Source: Paenirhizobium naphthalenivorans (GTDB taxonomy: Bacteria > Pseudomonadota > Alphaproteobacteria > Rhizobiales > Rhizobiaceae). From it: a stretch of 64,000 nucleotides of DNA. Positions 25,977-34,087 of this stretch are shown piece by piece. Every line of letters starts with the position of its first letter. Position 1 is the stretch's first letter. The notes beneath the pieces are model-generated. The model did no database searches and had not been told where the DNA came from. It saw only the letters and a program-made list of their open reading frames with translations. Location of the stretch: assembly GCF_007992095.1 (NCBI RefSeq), contig NZ_BJZP01000014.1, positions 1 through 64,000 on the forward strand. The letters are read 5' to 3'. The position numbers were made by a program, and so were the translations under genes.

Positions 25977-26301
25977 TGGAAGTTCCTTACGTTGAGATTG
26001 CTCCACATTGTAATTGAAATGTTCATTACCATCAAGCTGAATCGGGATGGTTTTCCAATTATAGAAGATACGGATAACTGATCATTTGTAAACGTCTCTT
26101 GAGGTGAGTTCGCGGTCGCCTTGGCTTGAAAATGCGTTGAAAAACAACGTTTTTGGGCGCTGCAAGGCCCGCCGGCGGGCCCGTTGTACAGTCCGGAGCG
26201 TCAGTCCGCTCTATATATAATGCGGGCGAAAATTGTATCACAGACGGTTGAAGCTAATGCTATGATAGCTTCAGGATCAAACAATTTACCGAGATATAAC
26301 A
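25977..26301. other. Intergenic region between antitoxin and DUF1612 gene
   Basis: About 325 bp without a gene. Near the antitoxin it holds the short dyad ACATT-N8-AATGT (26005-26022), a possible operator. Around 26211-26221 is CTATATATAAT, a plausible -10 for the rightward DUF1612 gene, but no good -35 at 16-18 bp is seen. Confidence 0.4.
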
Positions 26302-27411
26302 ATGGCCTATGAAATAGGTGATTTGCCTCTGGCGACCCTTTTTCCGGCGGTCGCTCACGCCGAGGATCAACTGGCGCGCCTCGATGAAATTGTACGGCGC
26401 AGCCCAGTCGGACCGGGGTTCATCGAGCGGGCACACTTCCATGACGCCGCCGCCAGCATGTGGATCGCCGGCGAGCTCGTGCACGTCGAAGACCTGGTTC
26501 TCCACGATGCTGAGCGGGATGTTCGGGCTCCAACGCACGACATCACCATCGCGCATTCTATCCTCCGGACACGGCGGCGCATAGCCGGGGCGGAGGCGGA
26601 TTGGGCGACCAACCCATCGGGGATCGAAAACCTGATTAGCCGGGCTTCTATCCCGCCCGGGTGCGAGGGGTTAGGGGAGGGCGCGCGGGCGTCGTTCGCA
26701 GAGGCGGCGTTGGATGAGGACCATGATGCCTTCGCTGCGGAGATGGCCGAAATCGACGCGCTTCTTGACCGTTCGGCTCGCACGCTCGCTGCCGCGGGGA
26801 AGGACCGGGAACACAAGGCAGGGTCGTTGGCAGTCGGTGAACTGATCATCCGGGATCCGGACTGGGACGAAGGCGGCCGGCTTTCGGAATGGAAAGCCGT
26901 CATGCAGCAGGTTGCGGCAATGCCGCCGACGCTCGGCGCTGCGATCCTTTGGGATGCGTGGGAAATTCTGGAACCGCTGCAAAGACAACATTGGCTCGGT
27001 GCGCAGCTCGTGAGTTCCTATCTTCGCGCGCGCGGCAAGCTCGCATCGCACCTGTTCGGCCTCAATTTTGGCCTGAAGACTATTTCGCGCGAACGGCGCC
27101 GGTCTCGGGACCGGACGTCGCGACTGCTCGCCGGGCTTGAGGCCATGGCGGAGGGAGCAGCGTTGGGGATGAAGGAGATCATTCGGCTCGGCCAGGCGCG
27201 GGATCGCCTCGAGCGAAAGCTGCAAGGAAAGCGGTCGTCAAGCAGCCTTCCCGGTGTCGTGGATTTGCTTTTAACCCGGCCGATCGTCTCGTCATCGATG
27301 ATCGTGAAACAACTGAAAGTGAGCCATCGCGCTGCGCTCGATCTGGTCGCCGAACTTGGCGTCCGGGAAGTGACGGGGCGGGGAAGCTTTCGGGCGTGGG
27401 GCGTGTGGTAG
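26302..27411 (+). CDS. DUF1612 / HTH protein of the RHE_PE00001 family
   Basis: A 369-residue protein. The N-terminal part (PLATLFPAVAHAEDQLARLD, ERAHFHDAAASMWIAGELVH, HDITIAHSILRTRRRIAGAE) matches the rhizobial plasmid family named after RHE_PE00001. The C-terminus is a helix-turn-helix (GVVDLLLTRPIVSSSMIVKQ, SHRAALDLVAELGVREVTGR). Function is unknown; DNA binding or control of integration/recombination has been suggested by the HTH only. A diverged, broken copy of its 3' end lies at 34.2-34.5 kb, beyond the CBASS module. Confidence 0.8.
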   Translation: MAYEIGDLPLATLFPAVAHAEDQLARLDEIVRRSPVGPGFIERAHFHDAAASMWIAGELVHVEDLVLHDAERDVRAPTHDITIAHSILRTRRRIAGAEADWATNPSGIENLISRASIPPGCEGLGEGARASFAEAALDEDHDAFAAEMAEIDALLDRSARTLAAAGKDREHKAGSLAVGELIIRDPDWDEGGRLSEWKAVMQQVAAMPPTLGAAILWDAWEILEPLQRQHWLGAQLVSSYLRARGKLASHLFGLNFGLKTISRERRRSRDRTSRLLAGLEAMAEGAALGMKEIIRLGQARDRLERKLQGKRSSSSLPGVVDLLLTRPIVSSSMIVKQLKVSHRAALDLVAELGVREVTGRGSFRAWGVW

Positions 27412-27420
27412 TTGTAGAGC

Positions 27421-27447
27421 CCGCGGGGCATCGATTCGATGCCGCGG
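27421..27447. terminator. Hairpin between convergent genes (possible bidirectional terminator)
   Basis: CCGCGGGGCATCGA followed by TTCGATGCCGCGG forms a strong GC-rich hairpin with a two-base bulge. It lies between the end of the DUF1612 gene and the end of the CBASS effector gene. There is no T run on either strand, so intrinsic termination is uncertain. Confidence 0.4.
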
Positions 27448-27508
27448 AAGGCTATGGCGGGACCCGGACGTGTCAGAGCCGATCGGCGCCTGTTTGGTTT
27501 CTCCCGCT

Positions 27509-29062
27509 CTACTGTGGCTGCACAGTCAGCATTCCGCTGTTCGGCTTCGACATGGGCAAGGTGAGGGCGGCCGCGTAGGATCGTCCGCGCGCCCCGTCGA
27601 AATCAAATTCGTAGAGCCGAACCGTGCCGAGCGCCGTCTGGCGCTGGCCGAGGAAAAAGGTGAAGGCGTTCGGCGCCGCAACGAAGAGATGCGCCAATCC
27701 GCTGCCGCCCGCCTTTGCATCGCGCACCGCTCCGCTTGCCGCATCCGCGAGCTCAAATGCGTGCCGTCCGCACCTCACCGATTGCGCGCCTGGCCCCGTT
27801 CTGGGTTTGAGGATGAGGAGCCGGCCGACTGTCGAGAGCGTGGTTTCGCAAAAACGCCGGACATCGGCCGCCACGTCATGCGTCAGCCCGATCGCTACGG
27901 CAAGGTCCGGTTCGTCCGGCCGCAATTCGACGATCTCTGAATCGAGGGTAGGCCATTCGGGATCCGGGATCGAGTCGTCGGCCGACCAGATGCGACGGCC
28001 AGTCCCTCGCTGCTCCAGCTCGACCTGACGCCCCGACTTGATGTTGATCACCGATCCCGCGGCAAAGGCGAGCGTAGCGTGTGCATCGAGGGCGAGCCGT
28101 AGGCGCGGCTGATCCTTCGCCGCAGCAAGGAGGAAGGCTCTCAATTCGGGATAGAGCTTCGCCTCCCAGTCCGCGTCGCTACGGATATAACGCTCGTCGA
28201 AGGACGGGATCAGGTCGAGGACGAGGTGGCAGCGTTCCTCGAGCCTGTCGAAGGCGTGCTCAAAGGATTTGACGCCATAGACCCTGGGCCCGCTCTGTGT
28301 CGATCCAAGAATATCCTCCCGAGCGCAAACCGCGCGGAAGCTTGCGCGATCAAATTCGAGGCGTCCCTGTGCCATCCACTGGAAGATGATGTCGTCATAG
28401 GGAAACGCGCTCTGGTTCGCCGGGATGCGTTGCAGGCCCACCAATCCGAACAGAATGTCGAGCTGATCACGGAGGCCATCCAGGGTGTCGGTTGCCTCGC
28501 CGAACGCGAGCGTGCGCGCCAGGATGCGCAGCTCCGCCTCGTCGATACCGAGATGCTCCCGCCATGCCTTGCGCACGGAGCCCGCCTTGCTGTTGTCGGT
28601 GACGGAGCCATAAAGGCGATCGAGACGCACAGCGCCTGAACGCATTCCGACCATCTGGCGCAATGGGTCGGCGCGATCGAGTCGCCAGTTCGTCACCAGC
28701 TTGAAGCGCACGCCGCTCCCGGATGGAGCATAGCTGAGCTGCGCCTCTCGTGCCCGCTGCAGCAATGAGCGGGCATTGGCGTTGATGAACTCCGGATCGA
28801 CGAGATGAGCGTAGCCGTAGTTGTCGGGCGTCACGTGCCATTTGCACTGCATGTGTTCGCGCAGCAGCGGCTCACCATACTGATCGGAAGCGCAGCGAAC
28901 GGGGTCATACTCGACCCAGATGTCATCGAAGCTCTTTGGCCCGCTCTCGAACCCGACTTTCATGACGGGGCTTAGCGGATCCAGCAGGCGAGCGGCGTGC
29001 CACCAGAAAAGCCGGGCCTGGAAGGTGTCGCCGTCGCGCCGGACAGTTACGGCCTGTGTCAT
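27509..29062 (-). CDS. cap4: CBASS effector: nuclease-SAVED protein (Cap4-like)
   Basis: A 517-residue effector. Residues about 1-150 resemble the DUF4297/PD-(D/E)XK nuclease of Cap4, with an acidic pair (KSFDDIWVEYDP, D46-D47) and a QCK strand (EHMQCKWHV, about 72-74). The C-terminal half is a SAVED domain: DLAVAIGLTHDVAADVRRF, LILKPRTGPGAQSVRCGRHA, LAHLFVAAPNAFTFFLGQRQ, VRLYEFDFD. SAVED binds the cyclic oligonucleotide made by the CD-NTase, switching on the nuclease to degrade DNA and halt infection. Last gene of the operon, 9 bp after the ATPase gene. Confidence 0.88.
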   Translation of the reverse strand: MTQAVTVRRDGDTFQARLFWWHAARLLDPLSPVMKVGFESGPKSFDDIWVEYDPVRCASDQYGEPLLREHMQCKWHVTPDNYGYAHLVDPEFINANARSLLQRAREAQLSYAPSGSGVRFKLVTNWRLDRADPLRQMVGMRSGAVRLDRLYGSVTDNSKAGSVRKAWREHLGIDEAELRILARTLAFGEATDTLDGLRDQLDILFGLVGLQRIPANQSAFPYDDIIFQWMAQGRLEFDRASFRAVCAREDILGSTQSGPRVYGVKSFEHAFDRLEERCHLVLDLIPSFDERYIRSDADWEAKLYPELRAFLLAAAKDQPRLRLALDAHATLAFAAGSVINIKSGRQVELEQRGTGRRIWSADDSIPDPEWPTLDSEIVELRPDEPDLAVAIGLTHDVAADVRRFCETTLSTVGRLLILKPRTGPGAQSVRCGRHAFELADAASGAVRDAKAGGSGLAHLFVAAPNAFTFFLGQRQTALGTVRLYEFDFDGARGRSYAAALTLPMSKPNSGMLTVQPQ

Positions 29063-29071
29063 GCCTTCACC

Positions 29072-30019
29072 TCACGCCGCCGCTTCGCCGTCCCGGAAGG
29101 GCGGTGTTGGAACCATGGTTCGGGCGATCTCCACGGCGCGAGCACCATCGATCGGTTTCGACGGATAGGCGTCGAGCACGATCGCAGGGAGAAGCCTTTG
29201 GGTCAGGTCAGAAAAGGTGAAACCATAGTCGCGGCCGCCGCGCTGTGGTCCGGTTGCTGCCACCAGCGCGTCGATCTGCTGGCGAGCGAGGCCGATCGGC
29301 TGCAGGCGGGCGGCGAGGACGAATCGGCGCTGCTCGTCGCCAGGACGCGCGAAAGTCAGCACGTCGGCCGCCCTGCGGCGCACCGCCGGGTCGAGCGCGC
29401 TGATGCGGTTGGTGCACATGAGAACCGCCGCTGGCAGTTTCGCGTTGGCAATACGGTCGATGCCCCGGATAAAGGCATTCACGCCCGCCTTGTCCTCATG
29501 ATGCATCTGCGCTGCCTCGCGCGATTGGGCGAGGGCATCCGCCTCATCGACGAGCAGAATGACGGCGCCACGAGCTTTGCCCGAGGCGGATTTTAGCTTG
29601 CTCGCCTCTGCCACGGTGTAGTCGAAGGCGGCAGAGATGAGTTGCGTCATCTCGCCCACACGCCCCTGGCCGCGGGTCGAGAGACTGAGCGGCAGGAGCG
29701 TGATATCGATCTTCTCCTGCCGAGCGACGGCGTCGCCGATCGTCTCGGCAAGCTCCGTCTTTCCCGAGCCGACGTCGCCGGCGAGAACAACAAGCGGCGG
29801 ACGCCGCAACACCGTGTCGAGAAGAGCGTCAGCATCGGGATGATGCTGGCGCGCCCAGGCTGCAAGGCCCGCCGGGTTAACGAGCAGACCGAGAATTTTC
29901 GCCAGACGGCTCTTCTGATCATCTAGGCCGATCAACCGCGCGAGCCGAGCCTGCGGGTCGAAGTCGGGATATGTGATGCGCCGTTCGAAGAGTTCGTCCA
30001 GTGTCGGCTTCGTATTCAT
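29072..30019 (-). CDS. cap6: CBASS TRIP13/Pch2-like AAA+ ATPase (Cap6)
   Basis: A 315-residue AAA+ protein. Walker A is GDVGSGKTEL (about 81-90), Walker B AVILLVDEADAL (about 152-163), sensor 1 VLMCTNRISALDP and arginine-finger region RRRAADVLTF. In type III CBASS the TRIP13-like ATPase unfolds or remodels the HORMA protein and so turns the enzyme off. Start ATG 30019 shares a base with the HORMA gene stop (TGATG), so production is coupled to its substrate. Identification rests on the AAA motifs plus the HORMA and CD-NTase neighbours. Confidence 0.88.
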   Translation of the reverse strand: MNTKPTLDELFERRITYPDFDPQARLARLIGLDDQKSRLAKILGLLVNPAGLAAWARQHHPDADALLDTVLRRPPLVVLAGDVGSGKTELAETIGDAVARQEKIDITLLPLSLSTRGQGRVGEMTQLISAAFDYTVAEASKLKSASGKARGAVILLVDEADALAQSREAAQMHHEDKAGVNAFIRGIDRIANAKLPAAVLMCTNRISALDPAVRRRAADVLTFARPGDEQRRFVLAARLQPIGLARQQIDALVAATGPQRGGRDYGFTFSDLTQRLLPAIVLDAYPSKPIDGARAVEIARTMVPTPPFRDGEAAA

Positions 30020-30534
30020 CAGAAGCTCCTCACGGTCGCGCGATCGAGGGCCTTGCCACCAGACGAATAGGTCCGGTCGCTGGCGAGATAGCCGGTGATG
30101 CCAGGTTCTGCCGCTCCGCCACGCGAAATCGGGAGCGTCTTCTCGAAGGCGTCGCGCTCCGCTTGCGTGAGCTGGCTCCAGGCCGCGCTGTAGGTGAGGT
30201 AGCTCTTGAAAACCGCACCGCTGACATTGGCGTTGTGGCGAACGCGGCCGGGATCGTCGTCATTCGCAGAGGCGCCGGCGAGATCCTTCGCGGTGTAGCG
30301 CAGCGTCGGCTCGATCCAGTTGCCGTTCCTCTGAAAGCCATAGGTGACCGTGCCGAGATAGCCGGCCCGGATCAACTCGGTGACCTCGGCCTCAAACTGC
30401 TCGATGCGCTCATCTGAAGGGCTGCCGTAAAAGCGCTGCATGCGCTTGAGATCGGCCGCGACCTTGGCGGCCATGTGCCGCGCATGGGTGACCGTGAAGG
30501 TTGCGGTTTCCGTGTAGCTGTAGCTCGTGGACAT
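30019..30534 (-). CDS. cap7: CBASS HORMA-domain protein (Cap7)
   Basis: 171 residues starting at MSTSYSYTETATFTVTHARH. The N-terminal helix AAKVAADLKRMQRFYGSP, the strands around IRAGYLGTVTYGFQRNGNWI and the TLRYTAKDLAG segment fit bacterial HORMA1-type proteins found with CD-NTases. HORMA proteins bind a closure peptide, then activate the CD-NTase. The C-terminal tail (ASDRTYSSGGKALDRATVRS) may act as the safety belt or a binding tail. ATG 30534 follows GAGG and lies 8 bp after the CD-NTase stop; upstream in-frame starts overlap that gene. Confidence 0.82.
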   Translation of the reverse strand: MSTSYSYTETATFTVTHARHMAAKVAADLKRMQRFYGSPSDERIEQFEAEVTELIRAGYLGTVTYGFQRNGNWIEPTLRYTAKDLAGASANDDDPGRVRHNANVSGAVFKSYLTYSAAWSQLTQAERDAFEKTLPISRGGAAEPGITGYLASDRTYSSGGKALDRATVRSF

Positions 30535-30542
30535 GGGCGACC

Positions 30543-31508
30543 TCATACCTGGAACGAAGAGCCGAAGACCTTTTGCCAATAGGCGACGGTCAACTGCTTG
30601 TTGGGAGCGGCGAGCGCTGCGTCGATGGCGTCGCCAGCATCGAGGGCGGCCTCGACGATCGAATCGGCATTCGCGGCCGTGTAGAGACGCGCGACGTTGT
30701 TGACGGCGTTCACCGGGTCGACGATCTGGACCGGGTCGGTGAATGTTCCGACCGAAGAGGCGGGATAGTAGTCTCCGAAAACGATCTTCTCCCGGAAATC
30801 GGTGCGGGCGATATAGGTGAAGAAATGCTGTAGCGCCTCCGGATAGTCGGAGAAATCCAGCCCGTCATCGCAAAGCTTGGCGAGGATCATCTCGATCATG
30901 AAGGACTTGAAGCGGAAGCCATCGCGCTCCTGCTTCATGCGCCTTGACCAGAATTTCGCGAGACGCACCACCTGTGCAAAATGCTTCTCCTGGGCACGCT
31001 TGCGCTTGCCCGCGAACTCCAAGTGCAAAGGAATGCTCGTCTTCAGGAACGAGCCGTCATCCTGGCTGACGAGGTTCCCGTACCACTGCGCGTCGCCGTC
31101 ATAGAGGATCGGCACCACGTCGACATCGAGCCCGCTGCCCCGGAAGGAGACAGTGACCGAGTAGGTCTGCGGCTGGACCTGGTCCGGGCTGAAGTTCGGG
31201 AATGCCTTGCGCAGCCGTTCGGCCAGATAATCGAGCAGCGCCTTGACGTCCTTCGGCGCCGCCGCGCCGCTGATGTAGCAGGCGACATCGATATCGTTGA
31301 GCGAACGAAGCGCCGTGCCTTTCGCCAGGCTGCCGGAGAGCATCATCTTCCTGAGCGTGAAGTCGGGGTGCTCAGACAGATAACCCTCGAGCTTCTCGCG
31401 AAGCCGCCGGGCTTGGGCCCGGTATTCATCCGCCTTGTCCTTCGGCAGGTTCACCTTGTCCTGCGCGAAGGCGGCGATCTCATTATGATCGACGTGCTGT
31501 CGCCCCAT
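30543..31508 (-). CDS. CBASS cGAS/DncV-like nucleotidyltransferase (CD-NTase, clade C/D type)
   Basis: A 321-residue CD-NTase. The active-site motif is GSLAKGTALRSLNDIDVACY: GS at about 59-60 and the two metal Asp at 72 and 74; the third Asp is in SGLDVDVVPILYDGD (about 128-130). Helical C-domain follows (RLAKFWSRRMKQERDGFRFK). On sensing infection, with HORMA help, it makes a cyclic oligonucleotide that binds the SAVED effector. HORMA/TRIP13 partners point to the CdnC or CdnD clade. First gene of the operon, with AGGAG upstream; its promoter lies at 31553-31581. Confidence 0.9.
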   Translation of the reverse strand: MGRQHVDHNEIAAFAQDKVNLPKDKADEYRAQARRLREKLEGYLSEHPDFTLRKMMLSGSLAKGTALRSLNDIDVACYISGAAAPKDVKALLDYLAERLRKAFPNFSPDQVQPQTYSVTVSFRGSGLDVDVVPILYDGDAQWYGNLVSQDDGSFLKTSIPLHLEFAGKRKRAQEKHFAQVVRLAKFWSRRMKQERDGFRFKSFMIEMILAKLCDDGLDFSDYPEALQHFFTYIARTDFREKIVFGDYYPASSVGTFTDPVQIVDPVNAVNNVARLYTAANADSIVEAALDAGDAIDAALAAPNKQLTVAYWQKVFGSSFQV

Positions 31509-31552
31509 ATCCCGCTCCTGTTTCCGGGCGCCTTGGGCCCAGCTGTCGCATG

Positions 31553-31581
31553 GATATAGTAGCTAAAAAATAGCTATTCAA
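31553..31581 (-). promoter_or_regulatory. Predicted CBASS operon promoter
   Basis: On the minus strand: TTGAAT (-35, 31576-31581), 17-bp spacer, TATATC (-10, 31553-31558), about 45 bp before the CD-NTase start. The -35 overlaps the first AATAGCTATT palindrome, so a protein bound there would block or alter CBASS transcription. Confidence 0.6.
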
Positions 31582-31601
31582 GAGGTGTAGCAATAGCTAT
31601 T
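31569..31601. promoter_or_regulatory. Twin operator candidate, two AATAGCTATT palindromes
   Basis: Two identical perfect 10-bp palindromes AATAGCTATT (31569-31578 and 31592-31601), centres 23 bp apart (about two helical turns). They lie between the CBASS promoter and the rightward promoter. Twin dyads at this spacing are typical of RHH or XRE repressor binding, and both protein types are encoded in the adjoining operon. Confidence 0.65.
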
Positions 31602-31606
31602 TCTCG

Positions 31607-31635
31607 TTGACAAATTCCCCTTGATTCTCTATATG
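31607..31635 (+). promoter_or_regulatory. Predicted promoter of the RHH-GNAT-XRE-ImmA operon
   Basis: TTGACA (31607-31612), 17-bp spacer, TATATG (31630-31635). Near-consensus sigma-70, 25 bp upstream of the RHH start codon. The second AATAGCTATT ends 5 bp upstream of the -35. Confidence 0.75.
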
Positions 31636-31659
31636 TTGCATATAACGACGGAGGATGAG

Positions 31660-31872
31660 ATGACGGCGAAGCGAACCATGACGCTGAACCTCACCGACGC
31701 CGAGATGCGTGTTCTGGACGATCTTTCGGCCCGGAAGGACATCACCAAGACCGCCGTGCTCCGGCAGGCCTTGCGCCTTTACCAGACGATCGATGCTAGG
31801 GTCGAAAGGGGTGAAAAGCTCCTGTTCGAGAATGACGCGACCAAGGAAAAGGCGGAGCTGATGCTTCTATGA
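31660..31872 (+). CDS. Ribbon-helix-helix (CopG/Arc-type) regulator or antitoxin
   Basis: A 70-residue protein. The N-terminal strand KRTMTLNLTDAEMRVLDDLS and helix KTAVLRQALRLYQTIDAR are a standard RHH fold; the C-terminal tail is charged. RHH proteins bind short palindromes as dimers and are common antitoxins. ATG 31660 is preceded by GGAGG, and 13 upstream codons in frame lie inside the promoter region. It is first in an operon with a GNAT gene, overlapping it as ATGA, the usual order for RHH-GNAT toxin-antitoxin pairs. Confidence 0.82.
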   Translation: MTAKRTMTLNLTDAEMRVLDDLSARKDITKTAVLRQALRLYQTIDARVERGEKLLFENDATKEKAELMLL

Positions 31873-32498
31873 CGGTCGAGGTATCGAAGGTCTATCTTCT
31901 CGACGTGTCAACGGGTGACGGCGTCGAAGCCGAACTGCGGGATGCCATCGAGCAGGCGCAGACCGATGATTGGGCAAAACACTGGATTCCCGCGATACTC
32001 GCAGCGATCCAGGATCTGGTCGCACGGCAGGTGCCGCGCGCGGATTGGCCTCAGAGCTTGCATTGGAACTGGCCGAAGAAGATTGCTCGCGTGCAGGGTA
32101 TGCTGGCCTTTCCCGGGTTCAGCGTTATCGCGCAGGGGATCACCCAAGGGCTCGCGCAACTCGACCTGACGAGGGCCTGCCAGGAGCCGAGCCAGAAGGG
32201 CAAGCCTCTCGTTTATGTCGAGTATCTCGAGGTCGCGCCCTGGAATCGCTCCGAACTCGGGGCGGCTCCTCGTCTGCGCGGCGTCGGGACCGTGCTGCTC
32301 ACGGCCGCCGTCGCGCTGAGTCACGAAGAAGGGTTCAAGGGGCGGATCGGCCTGCATTCCCTGCCTCAAGCCGACGCCTTCTACCGCAAGACCGGCATGA
32401 CCGACCTCGGGCCGGATCCTGCCTGTCAGAATTTGAGATATTTCGAGATGACCGTCGAGCAGGCTCGCGCATTCTTCGAAAAGGAGGAAGGACGATGA
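31869..32498 (+). CDS. GNAT-family N-acetyltransferase (possible toxin)
   Basis: A 209-residue protein. The central region has the GNAT strand YVEYLEVAPWNRSE followed by the acetyl-CoA loop RLRGVGTVLLTAAV (Arg/Gln-x-x-Gly-x-Gly pattern) at about 137-150, and a late helix-strand IGLHSLPQADAFYRKTGM typical of the C-terminal GNAT half. The first 100 residues are not recognised. RHH-paired GNAT toxins acetylate aminoacyl-tRNA, but this protein is longer and divergent, so the substrate is open. ATGA overlaps at both ends tie it to the RHH and XRE genes. Confidence 0.72.
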   Translation: MTVEVSKVYLLDVSTGDGVEAELRDAIEQAQTDDWAKHWIPAILAAIQDLVARQVPRADWPQSLHWNWPKKIARVQGMLAFPGFSVIAQGITQGLAQLDLTRACQEPSQKGKPLVYVEYLEVAPWNRSELGAAPRLRGVGTVLLTAAVALSHEEGFKGRIGLHSLPQADAFYRKTGMTDLGPDPACQNLRYFEMTVEQARAFFEKEEGR

Positions 32499-32995
32499 AA
32501 CTGGAACGGAGCAAAGAGTGGTGGATGGCTCGGGCACGTCGTGAAGGCGACGCCGTCATCGGCGCCGGCTTGCTCGCGTTCGATCCGATGCCGGAGGAGC
32601 GCCCTGCCGGCGCGTCGGCGGCGGTCGTCGAGGAAACCCGCATTGCGTTTGGCCGGTTCGTGAATCTGATGCGCCGGCGTTGCGGTTTCTCGATGGAGCG
32701 GCTGGCCCAGGTCGCGGACCTCGATGCCAGCGAGCTTCTGGTGATCGAGGACGATCTTCATTACGTCCCGGAACCACGCACGGTGTTCAAGCTGGCGGAG
32801 ACCTTCGAGGTTTCCCAGCAGCGGCTCATGCAGCTTGCGGGATTGGCCGCAGCGAACGATGCTGGCTTCCGTCAGGAAGCGGTGCGTTTTGCCGCGCGCT
32901 CCGAGGCCGTGCATAAACTGACCCCCGAGGAAAGCTCGGCTCTGGAGGCGTTCGTCGCCGTTCTGAGCGAGCAGCAGCCCAAGCGAGTGAAGTGA
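32495..32995 (+). CDS. XRE-family helix-turn-helix regulator
   Basis: A 166-residue protein. The region at about 50-115 is an XRE/Cro-like HTH: FGRFVNLMRRRCGFSMERLA, VADLDASELLVIEDDL, RTVFKLAETFEVSQQRLMQL. The C-terminal helices are acidic/Ala-rich. It overlaps the GNAT gene (ATGA) and the downstream metalloprotease gene (GTGA). XRE repressors next to ImmA/IrrE proteases are commonly cleaved by them to relieve repression; CapH/CapP pairs do this in some CBASS loci. It is a candidate repressor of the divergent CBASS operon. Confidence 0.85.
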   Translation: MKLERSKEWWMARARREGDAVIGAGLLAFDPMPEERPAGASAAVVEETRIAFGRFVNLMRRRCGFSMERLAQVADLDASELLVIEDDLHYVPEPRTVFKLAETFEVSQQRLMQLAGLAAANDAGFRQEAVRFAARSEAVHKLTPEESSALEAFVAVLSEQQPKRVK

Positions 32996-33918
32996 AGAAC
33001 GTCAGTCTCGGACATCGCACTATCGCCGACATCAACGGACAGGTTGCCAAGGTCCTGCGCGGTCTTGGCAACCCCGCGCCGCCCATAGACCTGCGCATCG
33101 TTCGCGATCTCCTGAAACTCGATCGAGGCTACTACAGCACGACCGACGACAGTCTCCTGCGAGAGATGTTCTCACGCATGAAGGTCGCTGGCCTGCAGGT
33201 CCTCAAGCGCCCGACAATCCTGCGCGAGGCCGTACAGACCCTCAGCCTCAAGGCTCTCTATCTTCCCGATCAGAAGCGCATCCTTCTCGACAAGGATCTC
33301 CCACCGCTCAAGCACCGCTGGAATGAGGCGCACGAGATCGGTCACGATATCATTCCCTGGCATGCGGGGATGATGTTGGGCGATACCGAGCAAACCCTCA
33401 CGCCTTCCTGCCACGCAGTCATGGAAGCCGAGGCGAACTTCGCGGCCGGGCAATTGCTCTTTCTGTCCGATCGCTTTGCTGAGGAGGCCATCTCCTCGGC
33501 GCCGAGCTTGGAGCTTGTAAAAAGCCTTAGCAAGAGCTTCGGCAATACTATGACGTCAACGCTTTGGCGGTTCGTCGAACAGGCGCATGGCGGTCGACCG
33601 ATCGTTGCCCTTGTGACCGGACATCCGCATCCCACACGCCGAAAGGCCGATTTCGACGCGGCAAATCCCTGCCGCTATTGTGTTGAATCGCCCCCCTTTC
33701 GTGAACGCTTTGGTGCCTTGCGCGAGATCGATCTGTTTGCTGCCATCGTCGGCTATTGTGGAGCACAGAGGGGCGGGTTTCTCGGCCGGAGCGAAGTCCT
33801 GCTGCAAGACCTCAATGGCGATCGGCACATGTTTGAGTTCGAGACCTTCTTCAACAGCCATGAAGCCTTGACGCTTGGTTCTTGGCTACGTCCATATAGT
33901 GCGTCGACGTGGCTGTAA
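32992..33918 (+). CDS. ImmA/IrrE-family metallo-endopeptidase
   Basis: A 308-residue protein. The zinc site is HEIGH (in NEAHEIGHDIIPWH, about residue 113), with the downstream Glu in MEAEANFAAGQLL. ImmA/IrrE (COG2856) proteases cut HTH repressors in response to DNA damage or other signals. Starts with GTG overlapping the XRE stop. The region after about 190 (GGRPIVALVTGHPHPTRRKA, PCRYCVESPPFRERF) may be a sensor part. With the XRE gene it resembles CapH/CapP, known CBASS regulators. Confidence 0.88.
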   Translation: MKNVSLGHRTIADINGQVAKVLRGLGNPAPPIDLRIVRDLLKLDRGYYSTTDDSLLREMFSRMKVAGLQVLKRPTILREAVQTLSLKALYLPDQKRILLDKDLPPLKHRWNEAHEIGHDIIPWHAGMMLGDTEQTLTPSCHAVMEAEANFAAGQLLFLSDRFAEEAISSAPSLELVKSLSKSFGNTMTSTLWRFVEQAHGGRPIVALVTGHPHPTRRKADFDAANPCRYCVESPPFRERFGALREIDLFAAIVGYCGAQRGGFLGRSEVLLQDLNGDRHMFEFETFFNSHEALTLGSWLRPYSASTWL

Positions 33919-34087
33919 GCATGATCAATCGTGGTCAGATCGCCTCGCGGCACACCGGTCAGGTTGTCGATGTAAACTCGGCGAAGGCACCTTCCTCACA
34001 TCCATGACGATCATGAGAGCGTAGGACTTCGCCCCCTTCCGCAAAACGCCCTCTTTATGGAGGCCGATCGTCCCTCTTATTCCATGC

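Noticed and set aside
26184-26221. TTGTAC...TATAAT as promoter for the DUF1612 gene
   Set aside because: Spacer is 26 bp, too long for sigma-70; only the -10 is plausible.
31970-32494. Upstream extension of the XRE gene frame across the GNAT gene
   Set aside because: The extension is Arg/Ser-rich out-of-frame GNAT sequence; the real XRE start is ATG 32495 with GGAGGAAGGA upstream.
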